Shown piece after piece: positions 20,016 through 31,273 of a DNA stretch of 64,000 nt (the stretch's first letter is position 1; every line of letters starts with the position of its first letter). Made by a program: the position numbers and the translations under genes. Below the pieces are notes generated by a model, which was not told the DNA's origin, searched no databases, and saw only the letters and a list, made by a program, of their open reading frames with translations. The stretch lies in the NCBI RefSeq assembly GCF_002261185.1, contig NZ_NEVQ01000019.1, forward strand, positions 1-64,000, written 5' to 3'. Origin of the DNA: Bordetella genomosp. 4. GTDB lineage: Bacteria > Pseudomonadota > Gammaproteobacteria > Burkholderiales > Burkholderiaceae_B.

Positions 20016-21461
20016 TTATTTAGCTGCCAGCCACTCAATCAACGCATCATCGAACTTGCGCACCGCCGCCGCGTTTGGATCGTTGACGATGCTGACCACG
20101 ACATAGCGCTTGCCGCTGGCGCCCAGCACATAGCCCGCCACGGCCCGCACATCCCGCAAGGAGCCGGTCTTCAGGTGGGCCATACCGACGGTTTCTTCTC
20201 CCTTCAACCGCCGGCGCATCGTGCCATCCACGCCGGCAATAGACAGCGAAGACAGATATTCGGGCATCAACGGCGATTGCCAGGCCAGGGTCAACATAGA
20301 TGCCAGGCTTTCGGCCGACACACGCGCGTCGCGCGACAGACCCGAGCCGTTGTCCATGACCAGCTCGGGCATATTCAGCCCCTGGGAAGCCAACACCGAT
20401 TTGGCCACTGCCTCGCTGGTCTGCGTGGTCGCCGGCCGCGTGCCGCGCTCTGCTCCCAGGGTCAACAAGACCGTGCGAGCCATCACGTTATTGCTCCGTT
20501 TATTGATCTGGCGAATGGCCTCGCCTAACGGGGGAGACTCGTGCGAGGCCAGCACCACCGCATCGGCTGGCACCCGGCCGGCACGGATTTTCCCCTTGAA
20601 CGTCCCGCCCAACTCACGCCACAACTGGCGGAATAGGGACTCGGTGAACTCCGGTTGCGACAGCGCCAAGCGGTACAAACTGAATTCCCCGCAAGACCCC
20701 GCGACCGAGCCGCCGAGCCGGATAGAAACACCCTGTTGTGTCAGCACGGGATCTGTCGTCACCACAGGAGGACCGGGGCAGCGCGCCGTACTCCAACCCA
20801 CCTGCCCCTCCAGCCGTATGCCGGGTAGTGGCGGATCGATGATCGGCACCCATTTCTGGGCTGCCTGGTCTGGCGTAAACAGCAGGCGCAGGGCGCCAAA
20901 TCCCACCATCAAGGCATCGGGACTGGCGTTATAAGCACGATCCGGCGCACCGTCAAAAGCCCCCGGATCCGTCGCAACATTGCCGAAAATACTGCGGTCG
21001 ATCACCAGATCACCGATCTGCTTGACGCCGCGCAAGCGCAACTCCCGCAACAGAGTCCACATATCCTGTATCAGCAAATACGGGTCTCCCCCCGCCCGCA
21101 AATACAAGGGGCCGCGTAATGCGCCATGCGTATCAGGGCCGGCGCCCGGCTCCAACAGAAAATCCGTACGCCAGACATAATTGGGTCCCAGCTCCGACAA
21201 GGCGGACCAGGTAGTCACCAGTTTCATGACTGATGCAGGATTGCGTGGCTCGTTGGCGTTGATCGCCACCATGCGCTGACCGCCGAGCTCTTGCACAACC
21301 AGCGACAGCGATGTGCCGGGCAATCCGGATGCCTTCCAGGCCTGCGTCAGTTCATCGGGCATGACGTCCTGAGCCTGCGCCATGACGGCAGCCCCCAACA
21401 GCGCGCACGCCACGAACCATCGTTTGAGTCGCCCGTGTCGCTTGTCCGCCTGTGCCGTCAT
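20016..21461 (-). CDS. dacB: D-alanyl-D-alanine carboxypeptidase/endopeptidase (PBP4, DacB)
   Basis: Periplasmic class C penicillin-binding protein trimming peptidoglycan cross-links. The ATG at 21461 gives a normal signal peptide (basic RLKR, hydrophobic core, cleavage after AQA near residue 30), so the longer upstream frame is rejected. Active-site motifs are SVMK (Ser77-Lys80), SNN in KRSNNVMAR and KTG in HLKTGSLRD near the C-terminus. The 481-aa length fits the family. It is monocistronic. Confidence 0.95.
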   Translation of the reverse strand: MTAQADKRHGRLKRWFVACALLGAAVMAQAQDVMPDELTQAWKASGLPGTSLSLVVQELGGQRMVAINANEPRNPASVMKLVTTWSALSELGPNYVWRTDFLLEPGAGPDTHGALRGPLYLRAGGDPYLLIQDMWTLLRELRLRGVKQIGDLVIDRSIFGNVATDPGAFDGAPDRAYNASPDALMVGFGALRLLFTPDQAAQKWVPIIDPPLPGIRLEGQVGWSTARCPGPPVVTTDPVLTQQGVSIRLGGSVAGSCGEFSLYRLALSQPEFTESLFRQLWRELGGTFKGKIRAGRVPADAVVLASHESPPLGEAIRQINKRSNNVMARTVLLTLGAERGTRPATTQTSEAVAKSVLASQGLNMPELVMDNGSGLSRDARVSAESLASMLTLAWQSPLMPEYLSSLSIAGVDGTMRRRLKGEETVGMAHLKTGSLRDVRAVAGYVLGASGKRYVVVSIVNDPNAAAVRKFDDALIEWLAAK

Positions 21462-21875
21462 GCTGTGCCCGCCGCCATACCAATGATGTCCAAAGACGCA
21501 AGCATACCGAACCTGATTGACAAGTGGCTGTTGCGTCAACGCGTCCTCGCGATCTGGTGGGATGGCAGCAACGAAATCGGCAGTCAATCACCCGGTCGCC
21601 GACGAGAAATAACGGATGGAACGTCTAGCGCGGACGCACGGTCGGCATGACGGGCGATGCACTCGACGACACAAAGCGCTGCGCGGCGACGCAAAAGGAG
21701 CGCGCAATGGGCGCGCGATCAGTGTGCAACGGGCAGCGCACAGGTCACGAAAGGGCCGACGAGAGGGGCCCATTAGAGGATGGCCGGCCAGGCACTTACA
21801 ATATGGCCCAATCCACGCCCTCCGCCTAGCTCAATGGGGCGGCGATCCCTGGCGTTTTTACTTGAATTGTTCCGC

Positions 21876-24067
<2,192 letters not shown>

Positions 24068-24296
24068 CGATTCGTGGCGTCTCCAATATTGTCCCAAAGC
24101 CGCCTCGGGGACGTTTCGGACCTGCTCAGATCGGGCCTTGTACGGCCCCGTAACACCCTGGATTTTCCGCCTGACCCTGCCGACCACATAACCTCGCTAC
24201 AATAGTCGGCTTGCCCTGTCCAAGGCTCGCGCGGGGACGGGCGCTACAAAAACCTTTCATAATTCGACCCGAACACCCTCATTCAGGAGATTTACT

Positions 24297-24638
24297 ATGT
24301 CCGTTATCGATACCGCCGGCATCGTTCTGGCCCAGGCCGCCCCCGAAGGCAGCGCGCTGATGGGCATGCTGCCCATCGTGCTGATGTTCGTGATCCTCTA
24401 TTTCCTGATGATCCGTCCGCAGATGAAGCGCCAGAAAGAACACCGCAACCTGGTGGCCAACCTCGCCAAGGGCGACGAAGTCCTGACCGCCGGCGGCATG
24501 CTGGGCAAGGTCTCCAAGGTCACCGACACCTACATCACCCTCGAAGTCGCCGACCTGGCCGACAAGCCCGTGGAAGTCCTGATGCAGAAGACCTCGGTCT
24601 CGACCGTGCTGCCCAAGGGAACCATCAAGGCCCTGTAA
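24297..24638 (+). CDS. yajC: Sec translocon accessory protein YajC
   Basis: Small single-pass inner-membrane partner of SecDF. The 113-aa protein has one transmembrane helix (about 22-41) followed by the typical IRPQMKRQKEH and the cytosolic KGDEVLTAGGMLGKV segment. A CAGGAGATTT ribosome-binding site precedes the ATG. It is followed by a strong intrinsic terminator and then by secD, so secDF expression probably depends on read-through or its own promoter. Confidence 0.97.
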   Translation: MSVIDTAGIVLAQAAPEGSALMGMLPIVLMFVILYFLMIRPQMKRQKEHRNLVANLAKGDEVLTAGGMLGKVSKVTDTYITLEVADLADKPVEVLMQKTSVSTVLPKGTIKAL

Positions 24639-24649
24639 GCGTCATATCC

Positions 24650-24676
24650 GGCCCCCTTATATCAGGGGGCCTTTTT
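24650..24676 (+). terminator. Intrinsic terminator after yajC
   Basis: GGCCCCCT and AGGGGGCC form an 8-bp GC-rich stem around a 6-nt loop, followed by five T. It lies 12 bp past the yajC stop and before the dispersed repeat copy at 24678. Confidence 0.85.
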
Positions 24677-24677
24677 G

Positions 24678-24742
24678 CCACCGGGCCGCCCCAAGGCAAG
24701 CGCTCCCTCGTGGGGGTCGCAAGCCGACGACGCAGCGTGGGG
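24678..24742 (-). repeat. Dispersed intergenic repeat, family B, copy 1
   Basis: The minus strand reads CCCCACGCTGCG, then TCGGCTTGC, a C-rich/G-rich hairpin and CTTGGGGCGGCCCGG. The same ordered blocks occur at 52573-52640 on the plus strand. Both copies sit beside an intrinsic terminator in an intergenic gap. Confidence 0.7.
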
Positions 24743-24775
24743 CCTTTTCCGTTATCTCGCATGAACTAGCCGCCA

Positions 24776-26656
24776 ATGAACCGCTATCCCCTCTGGAAGT
24801 ACATCACGGTGCTGGTCGCGGTCATTATTGGCCTGTTGTATACCCTGCCCAATTTCTACGGCGAGTCTCCCGCCGTGCAGGTCTCCAGCGCCAAAGCCAC
24901 GATCAAAGTCGACGAAGCCATGCTTGGCCGCGTCGAACAAATACTGACTGCCGGCAATATTCCCGTCTCCAGCGTGTACTACGAGCAAAACGGTACGCTG
25001 GGTACGATCCGTGCCCGACTGCCGTCCACCGACGTGCAACTGCAAGCACGCGACCTGCTCGACAGGTCCCTGAACACCACTCCCGGCGACCCGCAATACA
25101 CCGTGGCGCTGAACCTGTTGCCCGCCTCGCCGCCCTGGATGCGCGCGTTGGGCTGGTTCGAGCCCAAACCCATGTATCTGGGCCTGGACCTGCGTGGCGG
25201 CGTGCACTTTCTGCTGCAAGTCGACATGCAAGGAGCACTGCAAGCCCGCTATGACTCACTGGCCGCCGACGTACGCACCTCGCTGCGCGACGAAAAAATC
25301 CCCACCCAGGGTGTCGAACGCTCTGGCTCGTCCGTGGTTGCGACATTCAGCAACGCCAACGAGCGTGACCGCGCCCAGAGCGTACTGCGCAGCCGCCTGC
25401 CGGACCTCGAATTCACGACCGGCGAAGACGGCAATCGCGCCACGCTGATCGGCATGCTGAGCCCGGCCGCCGTCACCCGCGTCCAGGATTCCGCGCTCAA
25501 GCAGAACATCAACACGCTGCACAACCGTATCAACGAGTTGGGCGTGGCCGAACCTGTCATTCAACAGCAGGGCTCGGATCGCATCATTGTCCAGTTGCCC
25601 GGCGTACAAGACGTCGCCAAGGCCAAGGAACTGCTGGGCCGTACCGCCACGCTGGAAATCCGCATGGTAGACGACTCTCCGGCCGCGCAGACCGCGCTGA
25701 TGGGCGGCACGGTGCCCTTTGGCCTGGAACGCTACACTGATCGCGATGGCCGTCCCCTGCTGGTACGCCGCCAAGTCGTCCTGACCGGTGAAAACCTGCA
25801 GGACGCCCAACCCGGCCGCGACTCGCAGACCCAGCAGGCCGCCGTGCACCTGACCCTCGATGGCAAGGGCGCACGCATTTTCCGCGACGTCACGCGTGAC
25901 AACGTCGGCAAGCGCATGGCTATCCTGTTGTTCGAAAACGGCAAAGGCGAAGTCGTCACCGCACCGGTCATCCGCAGCGAAATCGCGGGCGGCCAAGTAC
26001 AGATCTCCGGCAGCATGACCGCCGAAGAAGCCGCCGATACCGCCCTGCTGCTGCGCGCCGGCGCCCTGGCCGCACCGATGTCCATCATCGAAGAGCGCAC
26101 CATCGGCCCGAGCCTCGGGGCGGACAACATCTCCAAGGGTTTCCACTCCACGCTGTACGGCTTCCTGGCCATCGCCGTGTTCATCATTCTGTACTACCAC
26201 TTGTTCGGGGTCTTCTCGACGATTGGTCTGACGATGAACGTGCTGCTGTTGCTGGCGCTGCTGTCGATGCTGCAAGCCACGCTGACCCTGCCCGGTATTG
26301 CCGCTATTGCGCTGACACTCGGCATGGCCATCGACTCGAACGTGCTCATCAACGAACGGATCCGCGAAGAACTGCGTAACGGCGCCTCGCCGCAGCAGGC
26401 CATTCACCACGGTTTCGAACGCGCCTGGGGCACGATTCTGGACTCGAACCTGACGACATTGATCGTGGGTCTGGCATTGCTGGCTTTCGGTTCCGGCCCG
26501 ATCCGTGGCTTCGCCGTCGTGCACTGCCTGGGTATCGTGACCTCGATGTTCACCTCGGTCGTAGGCGTACGCGCGCTGGCCAACCTGTGGTACGGCCGCA
26601 AGAAAAAGCTCGCGAGCCTGTCCATCGGCACCGTCTGGAAACCCAAGGCAAATTGA
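24776..26656 (+). CDS. secD: Protein translocase subunit SecD
   Basis: Inner-membrane RND-like subunit that uses the proton gradient to help proteins out of the SecYEG channel. The 626-aa protein has an N-terminal transmembrane helix, a large periplasmic head, the conserved LGLDLRGGVHFLLQVD segment and a C-terminal bundle with ALTLGMAIDSNVLINERIRE. Read with yajC and secF it completes the accessory Sec set. The size is normal. Confidence 0.97.
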   Translation: MNRYPLWKYITVLVAVIIGLLYTLPNFYGESPAVQVSSAKATIKVDEAMLGRVEQILTAGNIPVSSVYYEQNGTLGTIRARLPSTDVQLQARDLLDRSLNTTPGDPQYTVALNLLPASPPWMRALGWFEPKPMYLGLDLRGGVHFLLQVDMQGALQARYDSLAADVRTSLRDEKIPTQGVERSGSSVVATFSNANERDRAQSVLRSRLPDLEFTTGEDGNRATLIGMLSPAAVTRVQDSALKQNINTLHNRINELGVAEPVIQQQGSDRIIVQLPGVQDVAKAKELLGRTATLEIRMVDDSPAAQTALMGGTVPFGLERYTDRDGRPLLVRRQVVLTGENLQDAQPGRDSQTQQAAVHLTLDGKGARIFRDVTRDNVGKRMAILLFENGKGEVVTAPVIRSEIAGGQVQISGSMTAEEAADTALLLRAGALAAPMSIIEERTIGPSLGADNISKGFHSTLYGFLAIAVFIILYYHLFGVFSTIGLTMNVLLLLALLSMLQATLTLPGIAAIALTLGMAIDSNVLINERIREELRNGASPQQAIHHGFERAWGTILDSNLTTLIVGLALLAFGSGPIRGFAVVHCLGIVTSMFTSVVGVRALANLWYGRKKKLASLSIGTVWKPKAN

Positions 26657-26706
26657 CCTGGTTGGGCGGCCCAGCCGCCCAACATCGATAAGACTCAAGG
26701 CGAAAC

Positions 26707-27639
26707 ATGGAATTTTTCCGTATCCATCGCACCATCCCGTTCATGCGCCACGCGCTGGTGCTGAACATCATCAGCCTGGTGACGTTCCTGGCGGCGGTGT
26801 TCTTTATCATCACCCGCGGCTTTCACCTGTCGATCGAGTTCACCGGCGGCACGGTCATGGAAGTCAACTACGCGCAGACTGCACAACTAGACAGCGTGCG
26901 TACAGCCGTATCCAAACTCGGCTACTCCGATTTCCAGGTACAGAACTTCGGCACCTCGCACGACGTCATGATCCGCTTGCCGTTGACCGAAGGTCAAACC
27001 TCGGCAACACAAAGCGAAACCGTCATGGGCGCCCTCAAGGCAGCCGACCCCTCGGCAGACCTGCGCCGTGTCGAATTCGTCGGCCCGCAGGTCGGCCAGG
27101 AGCTCTTGCACAACGGCCTGATGGCATTGCTGTTCGTCGTGCTGGGCATCATGATTTACCTGGGCATACGCTTCGAATGGAAATTCGCAGTTGCCGGCGT
27201 GATCGCCAACCTGCATGACGTGGTGATCATCCTCGGCTTTTTCGCGTTCTTCCAATGGGAATTTTCCCTATCGGTGCTCGCAGGCGTGTTGGCGGTGCTC
27301 GGCTACTCCGTGAACGAATCCGTGGTGATCATGGATCGGATCCGCGAAAACTTCCGCAAATACCGTAAAGCGGATGTGCACGAGGTGATCAACAGCGCCA
27401 TTACCCAAACCATCTCCCGGACCATCATTACGCACGGCTCTACACAAATGATGGTGCTGGCCATGCTGTTCTTCGGCGGCCCGTCGCTGCACTACTTCGC
27501 CATGGCGCTGACAATCGGCATCTGGTTCGGTATCTACTCGTCAGTCTTCGTGGCCGCCGCACTGGCCATGTGGATGGGCGTCAAGCGTGAAGACCTGGTC
27601 AAACCGGTCAAAAAAGAAGGCGACGCAGAGATCGCCTGA
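26707..27639 (+). CDS. secF: Protein translocase subunit SecF
   Basis: 310-aa partner of SecD. Membrane helix 1 is followed by the SIEFTGGTVMEV periplasmic start, then five helices including YSVNESVVIMDRIREN, the family signature. It begins 50 bp after secD. A long, nearly perfect terminator follows, ending the operon. Confidence 0.97.
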   Translation: MEFFRIHRTIPFMRHALVLNIISLVTFLAAVFFIITRGFHLSIEFTGGTVMEVNYAQTAQLDSVRTAVSKLGYSDFQVQNFGTSHDVMIRLPLTEGQTSATQSETVMGALKAADPSADLRRVEFVGPQVGQELLHNGLMALLFVVLGIMIYLGIRFEWKFAVAGVIANLHDVVIILGFFAFFQWEFSLSVLAGVLAVLGYSVNESVVIMDRIRENFRKYRKADVHEVINSAITQTISRTIITHGSTQMMVLAMLFFGGPSLHYFAMALTIGIWFGIYSSVFVAAALAMWMGVKREDLVKPVKKEGDAEIA

Positions 27640-27663
27640 TCGCTGATTGATCTCTCATCCCGC

Positions 27664-27704
27664 AAAAAAATCGGGCACCTGAACTCAGGTGCCCGATTTT
27701 TTTT
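27664..27704 (+). terminator. Bidirectional intrinsic terminator after secF
   Basis: ATCGGGCACCTGA and TCAGGTGCCCGAT form a 13-bp stem with a 2-nt apex spacer, flanked by an A run on the left and eight T on the right. It therefore works in both orientations and is one of the clearest terminators in the window. Confidence 0.93.
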
Positions 27705-27737
27705 GGTAATCACAGCGACATTTACAGCCAAGCGTCG

Positions 27738-27785
27738 ATGCCTTGATGCCTTAATGCCTTAATGCCTTAATGCCTTAATGCCTCA
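27738..27785. repeat. 8-bp tandem repeat (ATGCCTTA, six units)
   Basis: Six contiguous octamers: ATGCCTTG, four exact ATGCCTTA, then ATGCCTCA. The array is intergenic, between the secF terminator and a large palindrome, so copy-number change would not alter a protein. It resembles a simple-sequence (VNTR) locus. Confidence 0.9.
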
Positions 27786-27848
27786 ACGCCCTTAAAAGTA
27801 AAACGCACCCTTCCAAACCTGTTGGCATTGGCATCTCATTCACCGTGA

Positions 27849-28059
27849 GTTTGCCGCAGCCGGGTAGGCGTGGCGGGCGGGCCTGTTGGAGGCTGCCGAG
27901 CCCGTGCATCATCGGCGGGGGAAGTCCGGGGGCCATGTTTGAGCGAAGCGAGTTTGGCCCCCGGCCCGCCGATGGTGCACGGGCGAAGGCCGAGTCCCCG
28001 TTGAGGGGACGAGTCAGCTGACCAGGCCCGTCCGCCACGCCTACCCGGCTGCGGCAAAC
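27849..28059. repeat. Multi-branched palindromic element, family A, copy 1
   Basis: Outer arms 27849-27885 and 28023-28059 pair over 37 bp with one mismatch. Inside them is a 19-bp stem (27901-27919 with 27965-27983, one mismatch), carrying GGAAGT and then a perfect 10-bp stem (27926-27935 with 27955-27964) closed by the loop TGTTTGAGCGAAGCGAGTT. A side hairpin GTCCCC/GGGGAC follows from 27994. The layout matches the copy at 56826-57041, although the stem sequences differ. Confidence 0.85.
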
Positions 28060-28131
28060 GGCTAAAGAACCCAACTCACACAAACATGCAGTCCGACCTC
28101 ACCGACACAGCAAAGCCGGACCCTTTCACGC

Positions 28132-29490
28132 TCAATGCTGCACAGCCACCGAGCGAACCTTAGCCACCTGATCCGCGGACACCTCGCCCCCCTTGTTGCC
28201 CCATCCGGAACGCACAAAGCTAGCCAGTGCCGCGACTTCCTCGTCATTCAAACGATCCGAATACCCCTGCATCACCAGATGCATAGGGCGGCGATCCGTC
28301 GACGGCACAGAAGTCCCGTTCAGGATGACCGACAGGAGCGGGCTGGGATCCTTGCCCTGAACCATCGCATTGCCCTGAAGCTCAGGGAAAATCTCCGGAG
28401 CCCCCTTGCCGGTAACAAAGTGGCAAGCAGCGCAGTTATCCAGGTACAGCCGCGCCCCCAGAGGCATATCAGGCGAAGCAGCCGTCAGCATCTTGGCAGT
28501 TGCCTGCCCCGCCTCGTCGGCTGGCGCCGCCGGCATCGGGCGAGGACCAGGCGCGGCCACCTGCTTGGGCGCCTCTTGTACCGCCTGGCCATCCGCCGAC
28601 TTGAGGAATACCGCCATCGCATTCAAGTCTTGATCATTCAGATACTGCAACGAATGCTCGACCGCCAATGCCATTTCCCCGTTCGCGATAGCGTGCACAT
28701 TACGCCCCGTGCCCAGATACGCCGCCAACTCCGCGGTGGACCATTTCTCGATGCCCGAGTTGGGACCACGCAGCGCAGGAACACTCCAGCCGTCGAGCTC
28801 ACCGCCGGTCAGGAAATTGGCATCGCCCAAGCGCGTGCCATCCTGTGCCATGAACGCCGTACGCGGACTGTGGCAGGCTGCGCAGTGACCGGCGCCTTCG
28901 ACCAGATACTGGCCTCGGAGCTGCTGCTCATTACCACCCTCCATCGGCTTGAAGGACGAATCCCCGCTCAAAGCCAACCAGTTCCAGGCCCGGATACCAA
29001 AGCGCAGGTTGAACGGGAACGCCAGTTCCGTGGCTTGCACCTCGTTTTTCACCGGCTTCACATCGTTCATCAAGTACGTGTACAAGGCCTGGATATCGCT
29101 CTCGCTCATGAAGCGATAGTTCTCGTAGGGCATGGCCGGGTACAGGTGCTTACCGTTGACCACGCCATCGACCATCGCAGAGCGGAACTGATCCAGCGTC
29201 CAGTTACCGATGCCGGTTTCCTTGTCGGGAGTGATGTTGGACGACCAGATGGTGCCCATGGGGCTCTCGATACCCCGGCCACCAGCCAGCGGCGAGCCGC
29301 CAGTCGCAGTATGGCACGCCATACAGTCCCCAGCACGCATGACATATTCGCCACGGCCGGGTTCGATTTTCCCATCGGCAGCCAAGATCTCCTTGGGCGG
29401 AGTGGTTTGGACAGGAACGTAGATAAAGGCCAGCAGACCGACGATCGCCAGTACCACCAAGACACCCAGAATGCGGAGCACTTTTTTCAT
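28132..29490 (-). CDS. Triheme membrane-bound cytochrome c subunit (gluconate/alcohol dehydrogenase type)
   Basis: 452-aa electron-transfer subunit with an N-terminal transmembrane segment (about 4-24) and three haem c sites: CMACH (56-60), CAACH near 205 and CAACH near 365. This layout matches the cytochrome subunits of membrane dehydrogenases that pass electrons to ubiquinone. It is the last gene of a small-subunit, GMC flavoprotein, cytochrome trio; the start is 10 bp after the flavoprotein stop and has a GGAGAAC ribosome-binding site. Confidence 0.92.
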   Translation of the reverse strand: MKKVLRILGVLVVLAIVGLLAFIYVPVQTTPPKEILAADGKIEPGRGEYVMRAGDCMACHTATGGSPLAGGRGIESPMGTIWSSNITPDKETGIGNWTLDQFRSAMVDGVVNGKHLYPAMPYENYRFMSESDIQALYTYLMNDVKPVKNEVQATELAFPFNLRFGIRAWNWLALSGDSSFKPMEGGNEQQLRGQYLVEGAGHCAACHSPRTAFMAQDGTRLGDANFLTGGELDGWSVPALRGPNSGIEKWSTAELAAYLGTGRNVHAIANGEMALAVEHSLQYLNDQDLNAMAVFLKSADGQAVQEAPKQVAAPGPRPMPAAPADEAGQATAKMLTAASPDMPLGARLYLDNCAACHFVTGKGAPEIFPELQGNAMVQGKDPSPLLSVILNGTSVPSTDRRPMHLVMQGYSDRLNDEEVAALASFVRSGWGNKGGEVSADQVAKVRSVAVQH

Positions 29491-29500
29491 CTTGTTCTCC

Positions 29501-31270
29501 TCAAACCAGGGGACGCGGGTTGCGCAGGTACAGCGTACGGATGGCATTCACCGTCCAGTAGGCCAAGGCACCCACCATGCCGGTGGGGTTGTACTGCGTG
29601 TTCTGCACGAAATTGCCTGCACCCATGACGAACACGTTGTGCTTGTCCCAGGCCTGGCAATAGCGGTTCACCACACCTTCGAGCGGACTGCTGGACATGA
29701 TGTGGCCGCCCGTGTTGTGCGTCGTCTGATAGGGCCGCACGTCGTACTGCGCGCCGATATCCTTGAATCCCAGCTGCATCAGGTCCGGCTTCATCGCGCG
29801 TCCCACCTCTGCAGCCTTGATCTTCATGTACTGGTTCATCTTGAGGTCGTTTTCCTGCCAGTTGAACGTCATGCGCATCAACGGCCGGCCATGCGGGTCC
29901 TTGTAAGTCGGGTCCAAATCCAAGTGGTTGGCGCGGTAAGACATATGCGAGCCGTGCGAACCGATCGACATGGAGCGGCCGTAATATTCCTTGATGGCCT
30001 CCTTCCATTTGCCGCCCCAGGTCGGCGTGCCGCTGGGCAGACTCATGGAGCGAATGGGCTGTCCATTGAACGTACCCGAGCGCCAGTAGGCGCCGCCGAT
30101 AAAGCCCAGCTTGCCAAAATCGTTCTGATTGACGCTGAAGTCGTCGATGCAGATGCCGTTCGAACCGTGCCCGATAAAGGGGTTGAAATTGGCATCCTTG
30201 AAGAACATGGTCACGCCGCCATTCATCTGATAGGCGTAGTTCTTGCCCGTCACACCTTCATTGGTAGCCGGGTCATAGGGTTTGCCAATGCCCGACACCA
30301 GCAACAGGTGCACGTTATTCAGTTGGTACGCCGACAGGATCACGAGGTCGGCAGGCTGAAAGACTTCTTCCTGATTGATGGCATCGAAATAAGTCACGCC
30401 AGTGGCAGTCTTGCCATCGGCCGCGATCTCCACGCGCAACACCTCGGCATGCGTGCGATAGGTGAAATTCGGCTTGCGCTTGAGCGCGTCCAGGATAGCG
30501 GTCTGCGGCGACGACTTCGAATACTGATAACACCCATAGCGTTCGCAGAAACCGCAGAAATTACAGGGCGCCATCTGCATGCCATACGGATTCACGTAGG
30601 CCGTGGACGCGACCCCTGCCGGCGCCGGGAACGGGTGATAGCCCATCGCCTTACAGGCGGCCTCGAACTTGGTCGAGTCATAGGTGCGCGGCAGGGGCGG
30701 CATGGGATATTCCTCCGAGCGCCAGCCCTCAAACGGATTTCCGCCTTCCTGGATCTTGCCTTTGAGGTTACCTGCCTTGCCGGAGATGCCGGCGACCCGG
30801 TCAAACTGCGTGAAAAACGGCTCCAGCTCATCGTAGGTCACCGGGTAGTCCATCAAGTTCATCCCCTCAGGAATGATGGACTCTCCCCAATTCGCCTTCA
30901 CGTAGCTGCGCAACTGGATTTCCTCAGGCTGCGGCCGCCACAGCAGACCATTCCAGTGCGTGCCAGCCCCGCCTACGCCATTAGCGGGCAAAAACGAGCC
31001 CATGGAGCGGTACGGCAAAGCGATTTCCGAATCGCGACGGCGAACAGTCACCGTCTGCTGGCTGGGATGCTGCATGTTCTTGAGCCGCACACCATACTTC
31101 AGCTCATCGATCTGGTTGGGATACTTGAATTCGGGCACGGTGTTCTGGTCGCGGCCACGCTCCAGTGCCACGATTTCCAGGCCTTCAGCGGCCAATTCAA
31201 TGCCTGCGATGGAACCAGTCCAACCCAAACCGACGATTACTACGTCCTTCTTTTTTTCAATGCGTGCCAT
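29501..31270 (-). CDS. GMC-family FAD oxidoreductase, large subunit of a membrane dehydrogenase
   Basis: 589-aa flavoprotein with the FAD dinucleotide motif VGLGWTGS (13-20), GGAGTHWNG early and the C-terminal GMC segment GAGNFVQNTQYNPTGMVGAL. It is homologous to the alpha subunit of gluconate 2-dehydrogenase and related sugar/polyol dehydrogenases. It lacks its own signal peptide and is presumably exported with the Tat-bearing small subunit encoded 3 bp upstream. The sugar substrate cannot be read from sequence. Confidence 0.93.
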   Translation of the reverse strand: MARIEKKKDVVIVGLGWTGSIAGIELAAEGLEIVALERGRDQNTVPEFKYPNQIDELKYGVRLKNMQHPSQQTVTVRRRDSEIALPYRSMGSFLPANGVGGAGTHWNGLLWRPQPEEIQLRSYVKANWGESIIPEGMNLMDYPVTYDELEPFFTQFDRVAGISGKAGNLKGKIQEGGNPFEGWRSEEYPMPPLPRTYDSTKFEAACKAMGYHPFPAPAGVASTAYVNPYGMQMAPCNFCGFCERYGCYQYSKSSPQTAILDALKRKPNFTYRTHAEVLRVEIAADGKTATGVTYFDAINQEEVFQPADLVILSAYQLNNVHLLLVSGIGKPYDPATNEGVTGKNYAYQMNGGVTMFFKDANFNPFIGHGSNGICIDDFSVNQNDFGKLGFIGGAYWRSGTFNGQPIRSMSLPSGTPTWGGKWKEAIKEYYGRSMSIGSHGSHMSYRANHLDLDPTYKDPHGRPLMRMTFNWQENDLKMNQYMKIKAAEVGRAMKPDLMQLGFKDIGAQYDVRPYQTTHNTGGHIMSSSPLEGVVNRYCQAWDKHNVFVMGAGNFVQNTQYNPTGMVGALAYWTVNAIRTLYLRNPRPLV

Positions 31271-31273
31271 GCT

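Noticed and set aside
27738-27785. CRISPR-like array
   Set aside because: Units are only 8 bp and contiguous, with no spacers and no cas genes.
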